From an uncultured Prevotellaceae bacterium (GTDB lineage Bacteria > Bacteroidota > Bacteroidia > Bacteroidales > Bacteroidaceae): a stretch of 64,000 nucleotides of DNA. Below the pieces are notes generated by a model. That model ran no database searches and was not told the DNA's origin. It worked only from the letters and a program-made list of their open reading frames with translations. Within the stretch, counting starts at the first letter, position 1. Every line of letters starts with the position of its first letter. The position numbers and the translations under genes were made by a program. Of the stretch, positions 39,397-50,489 are shown piece by piece. The stretch spans positions 1 through 64,000 of the forward strand of contig CACXJZ010000012.1 in NCBI GenBank assembly GCA_902768105.1, in the 5' to 3' direction.

Positions 39397-40841
39397 TGTT
39401 CACGGTGACAGAGACGCACCTCGATGCCGAACTTCTGGTGGATGTGCTCTGCCAGATGCTGGGCGGAATAGACGGAGCGATGCTGTCCTCCTGTGCAGCC
39501 GAAGCTGAACATCAGACTGGTAAAGCCTCGCTCGATGTAGCGTTGTACGTGGGCATCGGCCAGCTTATAGACGCTGTCGAGGAACGTCAGTATCTCGCCG
39601 TCGTCCTCGAGGAAACGGATGACGGGCTCATCGAGTCCTGTCATTTGCTTGTACTCCTCGTAACGCCCTGGGTTGTGGGTGCTGCGGCAGTCGAACACGT
39701 AGCCTCCGCCATTGCCGCTCTCGTCCTCAGGAATACCTTTCTTATAGGAGAAACTGAAGATGCGGACAACGAGTGGAGAGTCTTGGTGGCTGACGACTGA
39801 TGGCTGATGGCTGATGGCTGATGTCTGGTGGCCGTCGTCTCCTTGTAGTTTCTGGACCAGCTGGTTGAGCACGTCCATCATGTAGGGATAATGGAAGTAG
39901 TCGAGTTGCAGGAGCTCGCGCAGATTCTCAATGGCTGGCGGAATGGAATCGATGAAGTGCTGCTTACGCTCGAAGTAGCCTCGGAAACCGTAGGCACCCA
40001 GCACCTGCAGCGTGCGGAAGAGCACAAAGAGCGACAGTTGTTTGACAAAATGACGATGGGACGGCACCTCGATGTAACGGCTCAGCTCCTGGTAATACTC
40101 ATAGACCAGCTCGCGACGCATCTTGTGGGAGTAGCGTGCCGATGCCTGCCAGAGGAACGATGCCACGTCGTAGTAATATGGTCCACGACGGCCTCCTTGG
40201 AAGTCGATGAAGTATGGTTCACCATCCTTCAGCATGACGTTGCGTGCCTGGAAGTCGCGATAGAGGAAGGTGTTGCAGTCCTCGCTCGTCAGGTCCTTGG
40301 CCATCAGGCGGAAGTCGGCCTCGAGCTTCAGCTCGTGGAAGTCGAGGTCAGTAGCCTTCAGGAAGCAGTACTTGAAGTAGTTGAGGTCGAACATGACGCT
40401 ATCGACGTTGAACTCTGCCTGCGGATAGCACTGCGTGAAGTCGAGCCCATGAGAGCCCTCCACCTGCAAACGGGGCAGCAGGCGTATGGTTTTAGCTATC
40501 AGCTCTTTCTCGGCCAGCGTGTAACGCCCGCCAGCCTCGCGGCCGCCCTTGATGGCATCGAACAGCGAGAGACTGCCGAGGTCAGTCTGCAGGTAACACA
40601 GCTCGTCGTGACTGACAGCCAGCACCTGTGGCACTGGCAGATGACGACTGACAAAATGGCGTGACAGCGTGATGAAGGCGTGATTCTCTTCGCGGCTGGT
40701 GCCTACCACGCCGATGACAGAACCGCCGTGGGGTGTCGTCATGCGATAATAGACACGATTGCTGCCTGCGCCAGGCAGTTTCTCACAGGTGGCAGGCTTC
40801 ATGCCTCGCCATTCCTTGTATAAGTCAATCAACATCTGCAT
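39372..40841 (-). CDS. AmgK-like sugar kinase fused to RapZ C-terminal domain
   Basis: Encodes 489 residues. The first 330 are an aminoglycoside-phosphotransferase fold with LYRDFQARN (catalytic D196, N201) and FIDFQGG (D213), as in AmgK, which phosphorylates MurNAc/GlcNAc at C1. Residues 359-489 are the RapZ C-terminal domain (FSYKKGIP ... TGLDEPVI ... FGCTGGQHRSVY), which in E. coli senses GlcN6P and binds RNA. The linker (334-356) is encoded by a 7-bp tandem repeat. Overlaps the 63-residue membrane protein gene by 17 bases. Confidence 0.85.
   Translation of the reverse strand: MQMLIDLYKEWRGMKPATCEKLPGAGSNRVYYRMTTPHGGSVIGVVGTSREENHAFITLSRHFVSRHLPVPQVLAVSHDELCYLQTDLGSLSLFDAIKGGREAGGRYTLAEKELIAKTIRLLPRLQVEGSHGLDFTQCYPQAEFNVDSVMFDLNYFKYCFLKATDLDFHELKLEADFRLMAKDLTSEDCNTFLYRDFQARNVMLKDGEPYFIDFQGGRRGPYYYDVASFLWQASARYSHKMRRELVYEYYQELSRYIEVPSHRHFVKQLSLFVLFRTLQVLGAYGFRGYFERKQHFIDSIPPAIENLRELLQLDYFHYPYMMDVLNQLVQKLQGDDGHQTSAISHQPSVVSHQDSPLVVRIFSFSYKKGIPEDESGNGGGYVFDCRSTHNPGRYEEYKQMTGLDEPVIRFLEDDGEILTFLDSVYKLADAHVQRYIERGFTSLMFSFGCTGGQHRSVYSAQHLAEHIHQKFGIEVRLCHREQKITQTLK
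39798..39832. repeat. TGATGGC tandem repeat in the AmgK-RapZ linker
   Basis: About five copies of a 7-bp unit (TGATGGC, with TGATGTC and TGGTGGC as the last). Because seven is not a multiple of three, gain or loss of one unit would change the frame into RapZ. Confidence 0.75.
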
Positions 40842-41016
40842 CGTCTATCTCCTTTTCTCGTTTTGCCTCCAGGCGGCAGATAATCAAGTGTTCAATGACT
40901 ACTAATAGGATAATGATGCCCAGCGACATGAGGTAGTCGCCTGTCAGCCAGATGAGTGCGCCAGTGGCTATAGCCATCATGACAATCTCTATAATTATGT
41001 ACCTTTGTAATTTCAT
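40825..41016 (-). CDS. 63-residue membrane protein
   Basis: Two hydrophobic segments (IIIEIVMMAIATGALIWL and YLMSLGIIILLVVIEHLII) followed by an acidic/basic tail ending DDADVD. First gene of the AmgK-RapZ transcript and overlapping it, so probably made in similar amounts. No family recognised. Confidence 0.65.
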   Translation of the reverse strand: MKLQRYIIIEIVMMAIATGALIWLTGDYLMSLGIIILLVVIEHLIICRLEAKREKEIDDADVD

Positions 41017-41021
41017 GGCTG

Positions 41022-41053
41022 CAAAGATACGATATAGTCAGGAGAAAACCAAA
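41022..41053 (-). promoter_or_regulatory. Promoter of the 63-residue gene, leaderless
   Basis: Minus-strand TTTG-N20-TATCTTTG, five bases before the ATG. Confidence 0.7.
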
Positions 41054-41061
41054 TAAAAAAC

Positions 41062-41181
41062 GAAAAAACCGACTGTCTCGCGACAACCGGTTTCTAAAAA
41101 CAAACTACTTAAAAACTAATCTACTAAAACAAATCAATCTTTTCTCCTTTCTATGATAATGTCTGGTTATTCTTCCTTTCG
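41062..41181 (-). ncRNA. Candidate small RNA with own promoter and terminator
   Basis: About 120 nt on the minus strand between a perfect promoter (TTTG, 19 bases, TATCTTTG at 41188-41218) and the terminator at 41063-41093. It contains no ATG at all. The middle is U-rich with three TTAGTTTTTA/TTTGTTTTTA-like blocks. This is the strongest noncoding RNA call in the window other than the riboswitch and tRNA. Confidence 0.65.
41063..41093 (-). terminator. Terminator of the small RNA and of groL readthrough
   Basis: AAACCG/CGGTTT outer stem and TGTC-gcga-GACA inner stem, followed on the minus strand by TTTTTTCGTTTTTT. Confidence 0.85.
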
Positions 41182-41318
41182 ATGTTGCAAAGATAGCTGA
41201 TAATCAACAAAATTCAAAGAAAAATGCAACAAAAGTGAATGGAAATTGATTTAAATCAAAACAGGGGCCCGTTTTTTCGAACTAACCCCTGCATTTTGAT
41301 ATCTTGAGATTACATAAC

Positions 41319-42962
<1,644 letters not shown>

Positions 42963-42992
42963 TTATTCTAAATGTTCTGATTACTCTGAAAT

Positions 42993-43265
42993 TTATTTCT
43001 CAATGACTGCGAGTACATCGCTCTGGCGCATCATGAGGTACTTCTCGCCCTCGAACTCCAGCTCTGTTCCGCTGTACTTGCCATACAGTACTTCGTCGCC
43101 AGCCTTCAGCACCATCTCTTCGTCCTTGGTGCCGTTGCCAGTGGCTACAATTTTACCATGAAGGGGTTTCTCCTTGGCGGTATCAGGAATAATGATACCA
43201 CCTACTTTTTCTTCTGCAGGTGCCGGCAATACCAGCACGCGGTCTGCTAATGGTTTGATGTTCAT
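42993..43265 (-). CDS. groS: Co-chaperonin GroES
   Basis: Encodes 90 residues: [29 protein letters not shown] (mobile loop) and the conserved [12 protein letters not shown]. Caps the GroEL chamber. First gene of groESL. A clear -7 box was not found; TAATTTAAA about 30 bases upstream is the nearest match. Confidence 0.98.
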   Translation of the reverse strand: MNIKPLADRVLVLPAPAEEKVGGIIIPDTAKEKPLHGKIVATGNGTKDEEMVLKAGDEVLYGKYSGTELEFEGEKYLMMRQSDVLAVIEK

Positions 43266-43395
43266 AATTCTTCTTTTTATAATTTTATGTTTAAATTACT
43301 GCCCAATAGTCAGCCAAAACCGTGCCAAATACACGAAACTGACACTTTGTCACAAAAAAGTCATGAGAAAAGTATTGACAATAAGCATTTTTTTG

Positions 43396-43403
43396 TATCT
43401 TTG
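43396..43403 (+). promoter_or_regulatory. -7 box of the sppA-lpxK-punA-thiL operon
   Basis: TATCTTTG, with ATTG 18 bases upstream; about 28 bases to the sppA ATG. Confidence 0.7.
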
Positions 43404-43431
43404 CACAATCAAATATTCAACTATTACGATT

Positions 43432-45219
43432 ATGAAAGATTTTGTAAAGTACACCTTGGCCACTATTACGGGCATCATCATCTTTGGATTGGTGATTGGA
43501 ATTATTTGTGTGATATCGCTGATTGGAATGGCTGCATCAGACAGCGCCACGACGCAGGTAAAAGACAATTCTGTATTCGTCCTGAGTTTGAACGGGACTG
43601 TAGAGGAGCGTGCGCAAGAGGATTTGGGCATGCTGGCTATGATGGTGGGCAGCGATATGGGCGCCATGGGACTTGACGACATGCTGGCATCTATTGAGAA
43701 AGCCAAGAACAACGAAGACATTAAGGGTATCTATATTGAGGCAGGAGCTGTATCGTTCGACTCCTATGCCACTGTGCAGACGCTGCGTAACGCATTGGCC
43801 GACTTCAAGAAGAGCGGCAAGTGGATTGTTGCCTATGGCGACCAGTACGTACAGCCTGCCTACTGGCTGGCCTCTGTAGCTGACGAGATTTACCTGAACA
43901 AGACGGGCGAGATTGACCTGAAAGGTCTTGGTGCCAAGTCAGAGTATTATGCCGGTCTCTATGAGAAGCTGGGTATCAAGTACCAGGCAGTGCGCGTGGG
44001 AAAATACAAGAGCTATGTGGAGTCGGAAACCCGTAAGGACATGAGCCCAGAGGACAGGGAGCAGCGCATGGCCTATCTGGGAGGTCTGTGGAATCAGATG
44101 CTGAAGGATATCTCCACCAGCCGAAAGATTTCGCCTGAAGCCCTCAACCAGATGGTAAACGACAGTATCATGGCTTTTGCCAACCCTGACGACTACATCA
44201 AGGCTAAGCTTGTTGACAAACTGCTCTATCCGGAGGAAATCAAGTCGCTTATCAAGAAGAAGTTGGAGATTGACGAGGATGATGATATTGCCCAGCTGAT
44301 GCTTTCAGACATGATCAACGTTCCCAGCAAGAAGGAAGAGGACGGCGAGAAGATAGCCATCTATTATGCTGTGGGTGAAATTACGGACTCTAATCTGAGC
44401 GACTTGACAGGTTCTGATGGCATCGTCGGCAAGACCATGTCTGAGGACCTGCGCAAACTGGCTGATGACGAGGATGTGAAGGCTGTGGTCATTCGTGTGA
44501 ATTCTCCTGGTGGAAGTGCTGTTGCATCGGAACAGATTTGGCATGCTGTGAAACTGCTGAAAGCTAAGAAACCCGTGGTTGTCTCTATGGGTGGCGTAGC
44601 AGCCTCTGGAGGCTATATGATCAGTGCCGGGGCAGACTACATCTTTGCTGAACCAGCTACCATCACAGGCTCTATCGGTATCTTTGGACTGGTTCCCAAC
44701 GTCAGTGGGCTGATTACTGACAAGCTGGGCATCACCTTTGACCAGGCAACAACCAACCGCTACACCAACTACATGGAGGATTTGGTGCTTGACAAGGAGA
44801 ACAGCGACCATATCAAACTTATGCAGACATACGTGGACCGTGGTTACGACACGTTCCTCAGCATTGTGGCTAATGGCCGCAAGATGCAGAAGGAGCAGGT
44901 TAACGAGATTGCCCAGGGTCGTGTGTGGCTGGCAACAGATGCGTTGGGCATCAAGCTGGTTGACAAGCTGGGCTCGCTCGATGACGCTGTGAAGAAGGCT
45001 GCAGAACTAGCCAAGCTGGAGGAATACCACACGGCTACCTATCCTGCCAAAACCTCGTGGATTGACCAGTTGCTGGCAAACGAGAAGAAAGGCTCGTACC
45101 TCGATGCAGAGTTGCGTAATCTCTTAGGCGACAGCTACGAGGAATGGATATTCCTGCGCACGATGAACAAGCGTAACAAGCTGCAGGCACGTCTGCCCTT
45201 CTCTACAAAAGTAGAGTAA
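43432..45219 (+). CDS. sppA: Signal peptide peptidase A (protease IV)
   Basis: Encodes 595 residues from MKDFVKYTLATITG. One N-terminal membrane helix (8-35), two peptidase S49 domains; catalytic Lys in VGKYKS (K193) and catalytic Ser in VAASGGYM (S392). The long form with two domains is the 67K type. Degrades signal peptides left in the inner membrane. The longer upstream frame is rejected because the promoter lies inside it. Confidence 0.95.
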   Translation: MKDFVKYTLATITGIIIFGLVIGIICVISLIGMAASDSATTQVKDNSVFVLSLNGTVEERAQEDLGMLAMMVGSDMGAMGLDDMLASIEKAKNNEDIKGIYIEAGAVSFDSYATVQTLRNALADFKKSGKWIVAYGDQYVQPAYWLASVADEIYLNKTGEIDLKGLGAKSEYYAGLYEKLGIKYQAVRVGKYKSYVESETRKDMSPEDREQRMAYLGGLWNQMLKDISTSRKISPEALNQMVNDSIMAFANPDDYIKAKLVDKLLYPEEIKSLIKKKLEIDEDDDIAQLMLSDMINVPSKKEEDGEKIAIYYAVGEITDSNLSDLTGSDGIVGKTMSEDLRKLADDEDVKAVVIRVNSPGGSAVASEQIWHAVKLLKAKKPVVVSMGGVAASGGYMISAGADYIFAEPATITGSIGIFGLVPNVSGLITDKLGITFDQATTNRYTNYMEDLVLDKENSDHIKLMQTYVDRGYDTFLSIVANGRKMQKEQVNEIAQGRVWLATDALGIKLVDKLGSLDDAVKKAAELAKLEEYHTATYPAKTSWIDQLLANEKKGSYLDAELRNLLGDSYEEWIFLRTMNKRNKLQARLPFSTKVE

Positions 45220-45249
45220 TTCTGTGAGCATATATATAATAAGGTATAG

Positions 45250-46437
45250 ATGGAAGGCGACTTCATCAAAATCAACGAGTGGCTGCTGCCCCTGAGCTGG
45301 CTCTACGGCTTAGGAGTGAAACTGCGTAACCTGCTCTTCGAGATTGGAATCTTGAAGAGCCGCAGCTTCCAGATACCTGTTATATCTGTGGGTAACATCA
45401 CGGTAGGTGGCACAGGCAAGACACCCCATGTGGAGTACCTGATAGAGTTGCTGCAGCAGAAGTTCAAGGTGGCAATGCTCAGTCGAGGCTACAAGCGTAA
45501 GAGCAAGGGCTTCATCATTGCAGACAAGACTTCAACGGTTCATGATATTGGTGACGAGCCGTTCCAGATGATGCAGAAGTATCCTGATGTCACCATTGCT
45601 GTTGACAGGAAACGCTGTCACGGCATTGAACAGCTGACAGCCAACGACAAACGACTCAATGTCATTGTTCTCGATGATGCCTTCCAGCACCGTTACGTGA
45701 AGCCGGGTATCAATATCCTACTGGTTGATTACCATCGTCTGATTATCTACGACAAGCTGTTGCCGGCAGGCCGTCTGCGTGAACCGCTGTCAGGAAAAGA
45801 CCGTGCTGATATTGTCATCATCACCAAGTGTCCGCAAGACCTGAAGCCGATGGAGTATCGCGTCATCACGAAGGCGATGAACCTTTACCCGTACCAGCAG
45901 CTTTATTTCTCGACACTGAACTATAAACCGTTACGGCCAGTATTCAAGGGAAAGAATAACCAAGTGGACCTGAACGATATGATAGACCTGAGCGGACTGA
46001 AGGACCAGCATGTGCTGCTGCTGACGGGTATTGCCTCGCCCAAGCAGATGATTCACGACCTCTCGCCTATTGTAGGCCAGTTCAAGCCCCTTACCTTTGG
46101 CGACCACCATCAGTTTACGGACAAGGACGTTGAATGCATCAACGAGGCGTTTGCTGCCCTACCTTCGCCTAAGCTCATCGTTACGACGGAGAAGGACGTT
46201 ACTCGTCTGAAGTGTGTGGATGGTCTGACGGATGATGTGCGCAAAAATACCTATGTGCTACCCGTTAAGATTCAGTTTATGTTAGATCAACAACATATGT
46301 TTAACGAAAATATTATTGGTTATGTATTCAAAAATTCAAGAAACAGCATCCTGGCTAAAGGCAAGGATGACAACAAACCCAACGACAGCAATCATTCTGG
46401 GAACAGGCCTCGGACAATTAGCTTCAGAAATAACTGA
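45250..46437 (+). CDS. lpxK: Tetraacyldisaccharide 4'-kinase
   Basis: Encodes 395 residues. Walker A region [15 protein letters not shown] (about 46-60), then [12 protein letters not shown] and DDAFQHR. Adds the 4'-phosphate to lipid A precursor at the inner membrane. The last 38 codons lie inside the 5' end of punA, in another frame (116-base overlap). The end ([15 protein letters not shown]...) looks like nonfamily sequence, so the original stop may have been lost. Confidence 0.92.
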   Translation: MEGDFIKINEWLLPLSWLYGLGVKLRNLLFEIGILKSRSFQIPVISVGNITVGGTGKTPHVEYLIELLQQKFKVAMLSRGYKRKSKGFIIADKTSTVHDIGDEPFQMMQKYPDVTIAVDRKRCHGIEQLTANDKRLNVIVLDDAFQHRYVKPGINILLVDYHRLIIYDKLLPAGRLREPLSGKDRADIVIITKCPQDLKPMEYRVITKAMNLYPYQQLYFSTLNYKPLRPVFKGKNNQVDLNDMIDLSGLKDQHVLLLTGIASPKQMIHDLSPIVGQFKPLTFGDHHQFTDKDVECINEAFAALPSPKLIVTTEKDVTRLKCVDGLTDDVRKNTYVLPVKIQFMLDQQHMFNENIIGYVFKNSRNSILAKGKDDNKPNDSNHSGNRPRTISFRNN

Positions 46438-47194
46438 CATTCTGGAGTTCCCCTATTCTGAAATCCCCAACTTCCCTGTATCAACTGTAGAAGGTCACTC
46501 TGGCAAGCTCATCTTTGGTAAACTGGGTGGTGTGGACATCATGGCCATGAAGGGCCGCTTCCACTACTACGAGGGATACTCCATGAAAGAGGTTACCTTC
46601 CCTGTCCGCGTGATGTACGAGCTGGGCATCAAGACGCTATTCGTATCAAACGCTGCTGGTGGCATGAACCCGGGCTTCAAGATTGGCGACCTGATGGTGA
46701 TAACTGATCACATTAACTTCTTCCCAGAACATCCGTTACGTGGCAAGAACTTCCCAACGGGTCCTCGCTTCCCTGATATGCACGAGACCTACGACCAGTC
46801 GCTTATCAAATTGGCTAGTCAGATTGCTCGCGAGAAGAAGATCCGCCTGCAGTATGGCGTCTATATGGGCGTTCAGGGTCCTACCTTCGAGACCCCTGCC
46901 GAATATAAGATGTATCGCATCCTTGGTGGCGACACCGTAGGTATGAGTACCGTGCCTGAGGTCATCGTGGCTCATCATTGTGGCATTCGCACTTTCGGTG
47001 TCTCAGTAGTTACCGACCTCGGAGGCTTCGACATTCCCGTTGAGGTTTCTCACGAAGAGGTGCAGGAGGCTGCTGACAAGGCTCAGCCCATCATGACCGA
47101 GATTATGCGCGAGATGATTGTTCGCTCTGAGAAACTGGAGCACAGTAAGAAAGAGAAATTTAATACCGATCACCCAACAGAGAAATGGAAATAG
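46322..47194 (+). CDS. Purine nucleoside phosphorylase I
   Basis: Encodes 290 residues from [12 protein letters not shown], with [10 protein letters not shown] (phosphate loop), VEGHSGKL, NAAGGMNP, and GPTFETPAE with STVPEVI. Cleaves inosine and guanosine with phosphate for purine salvage. ATG is preferred to the TTG two codons earlier. Overlaps thiL by ten bases. Confidence 0.95.
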   Translation: MYSKIQETASWLKARMTTNPTTAIILGTGLGQLASEITDILEFPYSEIPNFPVSTVEGHSGKLIFGKLGGVDIMAMKGRFHYYEGYSMKEVTFPVRVMYELGIKTLFVSNAAGGMNPGFKIGDLMVITDHINFFPEHPLRGKNFPTGPRFPDMHETYDQSLIKLASQIAREKKIRLQYGVYMGVQGPTFETPAEYKMYRILGGDTVGMSTVPEVIVAHHCGIRTFGVSVVTDLGGFDIPVEVSHEEVQEAADKAQPIMTEIMREMIVRSEKLEHSKKEKFNTDHPTEKWK

Positions 47195-48267
47195 CAAAAC
47201 TGGGCGAATTCGGGCTCATCGACCATCTGACGAGAGACCTGAAGCCTCAGAATAAATCAACAAAGTACGGCGTAGGCGATGACTGCGCCGTACTTCACTA
47301 TCCTGACAAGGAAGTGCTTGTCACCACAGACATGCTGATGGAAGGGGTGCATTTTGACCTGACATACATCGACCTGCAGCATCTTGGCTATAAGTCGGCT
47401 ATGGTGAACATCAGTGATATTTTCGCCATGAACGGTACCCCTCGTCAGATAACCGTCTCGCTGGCACTGAGCAAGCGTTTCACCGTTGAGGATATGGAGG
47501 CTTTCTATAGCGGACTGCGTGCCGCCTGCGAGAAGTGGAACGTTGATATCATTGGTGGCGACACAACGAGCAGCTATACAGGACTGGCTATCAGCATCAC
47601 TTGCATCGGCGAGGCAGACAAGGAGGAGATAGTCTATCGTAACGGAGCTCATGAGACGGACCTCATCTGCGTCAGTGGAGACTTGGGAGCTGCCTATATG
47701 GGACTGCAACTGTTGGAACGCGAGAAAGCCGTCTATTACCAGCAAGTGGAAGAAGCCAAGAAGAAAGGTGACAAGTGTGCTTTGGAAGAATTGGCACATT
47801 TCCAGCCAGACTTTGCTGGCAAGGAGTATCTGTTGCAACGACAGCTGAAGACGGAGGCCCGTGGTGACATCGTTCAGCGCTTGCGTGAGGCAGGTATACG
47901 CCCAACGGCTATGATGGATATCTCTGATGGTCTGAGCAGTGAGTTGATTCACATCTGTAAGCAGTCGAACGTGGGTTGCAGAATCTTCGAGAAGAATATC
48001 CCCATTGACTACCAGACAGCGGTGATGGCTGAGGAACTGAACATGAATGTCACCACCTGTGCGCTCAATGGCGGCGAAGACTATGAGTTGCTGTTTACTG
48101 TGCCCATTGGCGACCATGAGAAGATAGAGGCTCTCGACGATGTGCACCTCATCGGCCACATCACCAAACCGCAACTGGGACATCTTCTCGTTACGCGTGA
48201 CAATCAGGAGTTCGAGCTGAAGGCACAAGGGTGGAACCCGCTGAGCAGCGAGAACGATGCTAAATAA
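47185..48267 (+). CDS. thiL: Thiamine-monophosphate kinase
   Basis: Encodes 360 residues with GVGDDCAVL, TTDMLMEGVHFD, GGDTTSS and MMDISDGLSSEL, the four AIRS-fold motifs of ThiL, and ALNGGEDYELLFTV. Phosphorylates thiamine monophosphate to the active diphosphate. It extends past the usual 320-330 residues through a charged insert (EEAKKKGDKCALEELAHF). Confidence 0.95.
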   Translation: MEIAKLGEFGLIDHLTRDLKPQNKSTKYGVGDDCAVLHYPDKEVLVTTDMLMEGVHFDLTYIDLQHLGYKSAMVNISDIFAMNGTPRQITVSLALSKRFTVEDMEAFYSGLRAACEKWNVDIIGGDTTSSYTGLAISITCIGEADKEEIVYRNGAHETDLICVSGDLGAAYMGLQLLEREKAVYYQQVEEAKKKGDKCALEELAHFQPDFAGKEYLLQRQLKTEARGDIVQRLREAGIRPTAMMDISDGLSSELIHICKQSNVGCRIFEKNIPIDYQTAVMAEELNMNVTTCALNGGEDYELLFTVPIGDHEKIEALDDVHLIGHITKPQLGHLLVTRDNQEFELKAQGWNPLSSENDAK

Positions 48268-48318
48268 TACTTATGTATTGACGAATTGTGAAAGCGGGTG
48301 GCCAAAGATCACCCCTAT

Positions 48319-50286
48319 TCATTTTTTCTTGTACTGAATTGCCAGCATCGTCAGGTCGTCGCTTTGCTCGGCATCGCCCACGAAACGTTGTACTTCCTCC
48401 GTCATCTCCTCGATAAGCGATTGAGGCTGATGACGTTTTTCTGACAGCAAACGGTTGGCAATGTTCCAGATGCGCATGTCGCCAAATTGGGCATGATGGC
48501 TATCCTCCGCCTCATTCAGACCGTCTGTGAAAAGGAAGATGGTGGTATGGGAGTCGATGGACGCTTCTTGTGACGTAAACTTGAAGTCCGAAATAACGCC
48601 GATTGGCAAGTTAGCATCGCACGGTAACTCCCCCACGTCGCGGCCTACCAGTAGCGGAGCATCGTGACCACCATTGCAGTAGCGTAGCAGCCCCGTTGTC
48701 AGGTCGAGGACGCCCACGAAGACGGTAACAAACATATTGGTGTCGTTGCCCTCTGCCATCGCATTGTTCAGCGTGCTCACAATGGCAGCAGGATCAGCCA
48801 CATGCGAGGAAATATTGCGGAACAGCGAGCGCGTGACGGCCATGAATAGTGAGGCTGGCACACCCTTGCCTGACACGTCACCGATGCAGAAAAACAGTTT
48901 TTCGTCACGGATGAAGAAGTCGAAGAGGTCGCCACCGACACCCTTTGCAGCCTTCAGCGTGCCGTAGATGTCGATATCATGGCGTTCAGGGTAGGGTGGG
49001 AACGTCTTAGGCAGCATCGACATCTGGATATCGTGTGCAATCTTCAACTCGCTCTCCATCGATGCTTTCTGGGCCGTGGTGGAACGCAGTTCGTTTGTGT
49101 ACTTGACCAGCGACTGCTGCATGTTCTCGAACGAGTCGCGCAGACGGTGTATCTCATCGTGGCTGTCGATGGCAGGCAACTGGGTGTTGAAGTTTCCTTT
49201 GGCCACCTCGTCAGCCGATGCAGCCAACAGCGTGAGCGGCTCAGAAGATTTCTTGACGGATTTGCGTCCGAAGAAATACACCACTAACAAACCAATCAAG
49301 ATGGATGCGATGGCGATGCCTGCAGTGGTATAACCGAAGATGTTGATATAGAGCTTGGGGACTACGATGGATATGGTCCAGTCGGTGTATTTTACCCCCT
49401 GTGAGCAGACGAGCACATCGATGCCGTCGAGCTCCATATCGTCTTTACGGCTGTCGTTGACGGTCAGGTAGCCTATTTTATATTCAGAACCTTTGGTGAT
49501 ATAAGGCTGAATGTTCTTTCTGACGAGACGTTTCATGTCCGGGTGCACCAACAGGGTGCCTGTGCTATCGGTCATGTAGTAGTAAATCTGAAGATCAGGA
49601 ATCCATTCCTTGGAGTCTTCCCAATAGGATGTTTCCATAGGCTGTATCTTCTCGTTCAGCCACTCGAGCGACAAGTCCACACCCATCACGGCTACCGTAC
49701 GCTGCTGACTGTCACGGATGGGCATCAGGTACGATACCAGTGGTGACTGTGCACTGTCGTTGTCGAGGAAGGGCTTGGCCCAGTAGCCCTCTTTGCTCGC
49801 AATGGCTTCCTTGAACCATTCGGCTTTTACATAGTCATTACCCTGGTCGCAGGCGTTCTGTGACTCCATGATGATGCTGTCGCGGCGCCGGGCATAGGGC
49901 GCAAACAAGCGTCCCTTCTGGGGATAGTATCCTTCGATGAAGTAGATGCCACAACTGCGCATGTATGGGTTCAGCTTCAGCATACGGTTCATGAGTACGT
50001 ACATACGGTCAGGATTATCCAGGTCCTCTTCAATGAAGGCTCCAGTGTTGACGGCTGCCATATAGAGGTCGGACGTGATGCGCCGCACTTCCTCCTTTTC
50101 ACCCTTCAAGATACGCTCGCTGATTCCTAACACACCTGCAAGCACGATGAAATAAGTTAGCCAAAAGAGCAGGAAAACAGGGATAATCATGATGATGATC
50201 ATCCTGAGCATGATGCGCCACGTCAGGCGTTTCGCAAACGAACGTGGGTAGCCCGTTATTGGCTTCTTCTTGAAAAAGAGCAGCAT
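48319..50286 (-). CDS. Cache-HAMP-PP2C (SpoIIE-type) serine phosphatase
   Basis: Encodes 655 residues from MLLFFKKKPITG. Membrane helix (about 28-55), periplasmic double Cache (60-310: DRMYVLMNRML, GVDLSLEWLNEK), second helix (315-340), HAMP (345-395), coiled coil, then PPM/SpoIIE phosphatase (410-655) with KGVGGDLFDFF and GDVSGKGVPASLFM (metal-binding Asp pairs). It turns an extracytoplasmic signal into dephosphorylation, typically of an anti-sigma antagonist; no partner gene is nearby. Confidence 0.92.
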   Translation of the reverse strand: MLLFFKKKPITGYPRSFAKRLTWRIMLRMIIIMIIPVFLLFWLTYFIVLAGVLGISERILKGEKEEVRRITSDLYMAAVNTGAFIEEDLDNPDRMYVLMNRMLKLNPYMRSCGIYFIEGYYPQKGRLFAPYARRRDSIIMESQNACDQGNDYVKAEWFKEAIASKEGYWAKPFLDNDSAQSPLVSYLMPIRDSQQRTVAVMGVDLSLEWLNEKIQPMETSYWEDSKEWIPDLQIYYYMTDSTGTLLVHPDMKRLVRKNIQPYITKGSEYKIGYLTVNDSRKDDMELDGIDVLVCSQGVKYTDWTISIVVPKLYINIFGYTTAGIAIASILIGLLVVYFFGRKSVKKSSEPLTLLAASADEVAKGNFNTQLPAIDSHDEIHRLRDSFENMQQSLVKYTNELRSTTAQKASMESELKIAHDIQMSMLPKTFPPYPERHDIDIYGTLKAAKGVGGDLFDFFIRDEKLFFCIGDVSGKGVPASLFMAVTRSLFRNISSHVADPAAIVSTLNNAMAEGNDTNMFVTVFVGVLDLTTGLLRYCNGGHDAPLLVGRDVGELPCDANLPIGVISDFKFTSQEASIDSHTTIFLFTDGLNEAEDSHHAQFGDMRIWNIANRLLSEKRHQPQSLIEEMTEEVQRFVGDAEQSDDLTMLAIQYKKK

Positions 50287-50305
50287 AAGTACGATAATTT
50301 GTCTG

Positions 50306-50313
50306 CAAAGATA
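50306..50313 (-). promoter_or_regulatory. -7 box of the phosphatase gene
   Basis: Minus-strand TATCTTTG, 19 bases before the ATG; this sets the start. Confidence 0.7.
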
Positions 50314-50351
50314 CATCTTTTCTTAAAAACTGCAAAATAATTTGCGAAATG

Positions 50352-50383
50352 TTTGGTCAATTATTTTTTTTGTTATACCTTTG
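50352..50383 (+). promoter_or_regulatory. Promoter of tRNA-Phe
   Basis: TTTG, 20 bases, TACCTTTG, 33 bases before the mature tRNA. Confidence 0.8.
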
Positions 50384-50416
50384 CACCCGCAAACGAAAGG
50401 AATGCACAACAAAATT

Positions 50417-50489
50417 GGTGCCTTAGCTCAGTTGGTAGAGCATCGGACTGAAAATCCGTGTGTCCCCGGTTCGATTCCTGGAGGTACCA
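50417..50489 (+). tRNA. tRNA-Phe (GAA)
   Basis: 73 nt cloverleaf: acceptor GGTGCCT/AGGTACC (one G-U), D-arm GCTC-AGTTGGTA-GAGC, anticodon loop CTGAAAA (anticodon GAA), T-arm CCCGG-TTCGATT-CCTGG, discriminator A. CCA is not encoded. It is followed within 28 bases by the pantothenate kinase gene on the same strand with no terminator between. Confidence 0.95.

Noticed and set aside
43266..43330. CIRCE operator before groES
   Set aside because: No TTAGCACTC-N9-GAGTGCTAA match is present.
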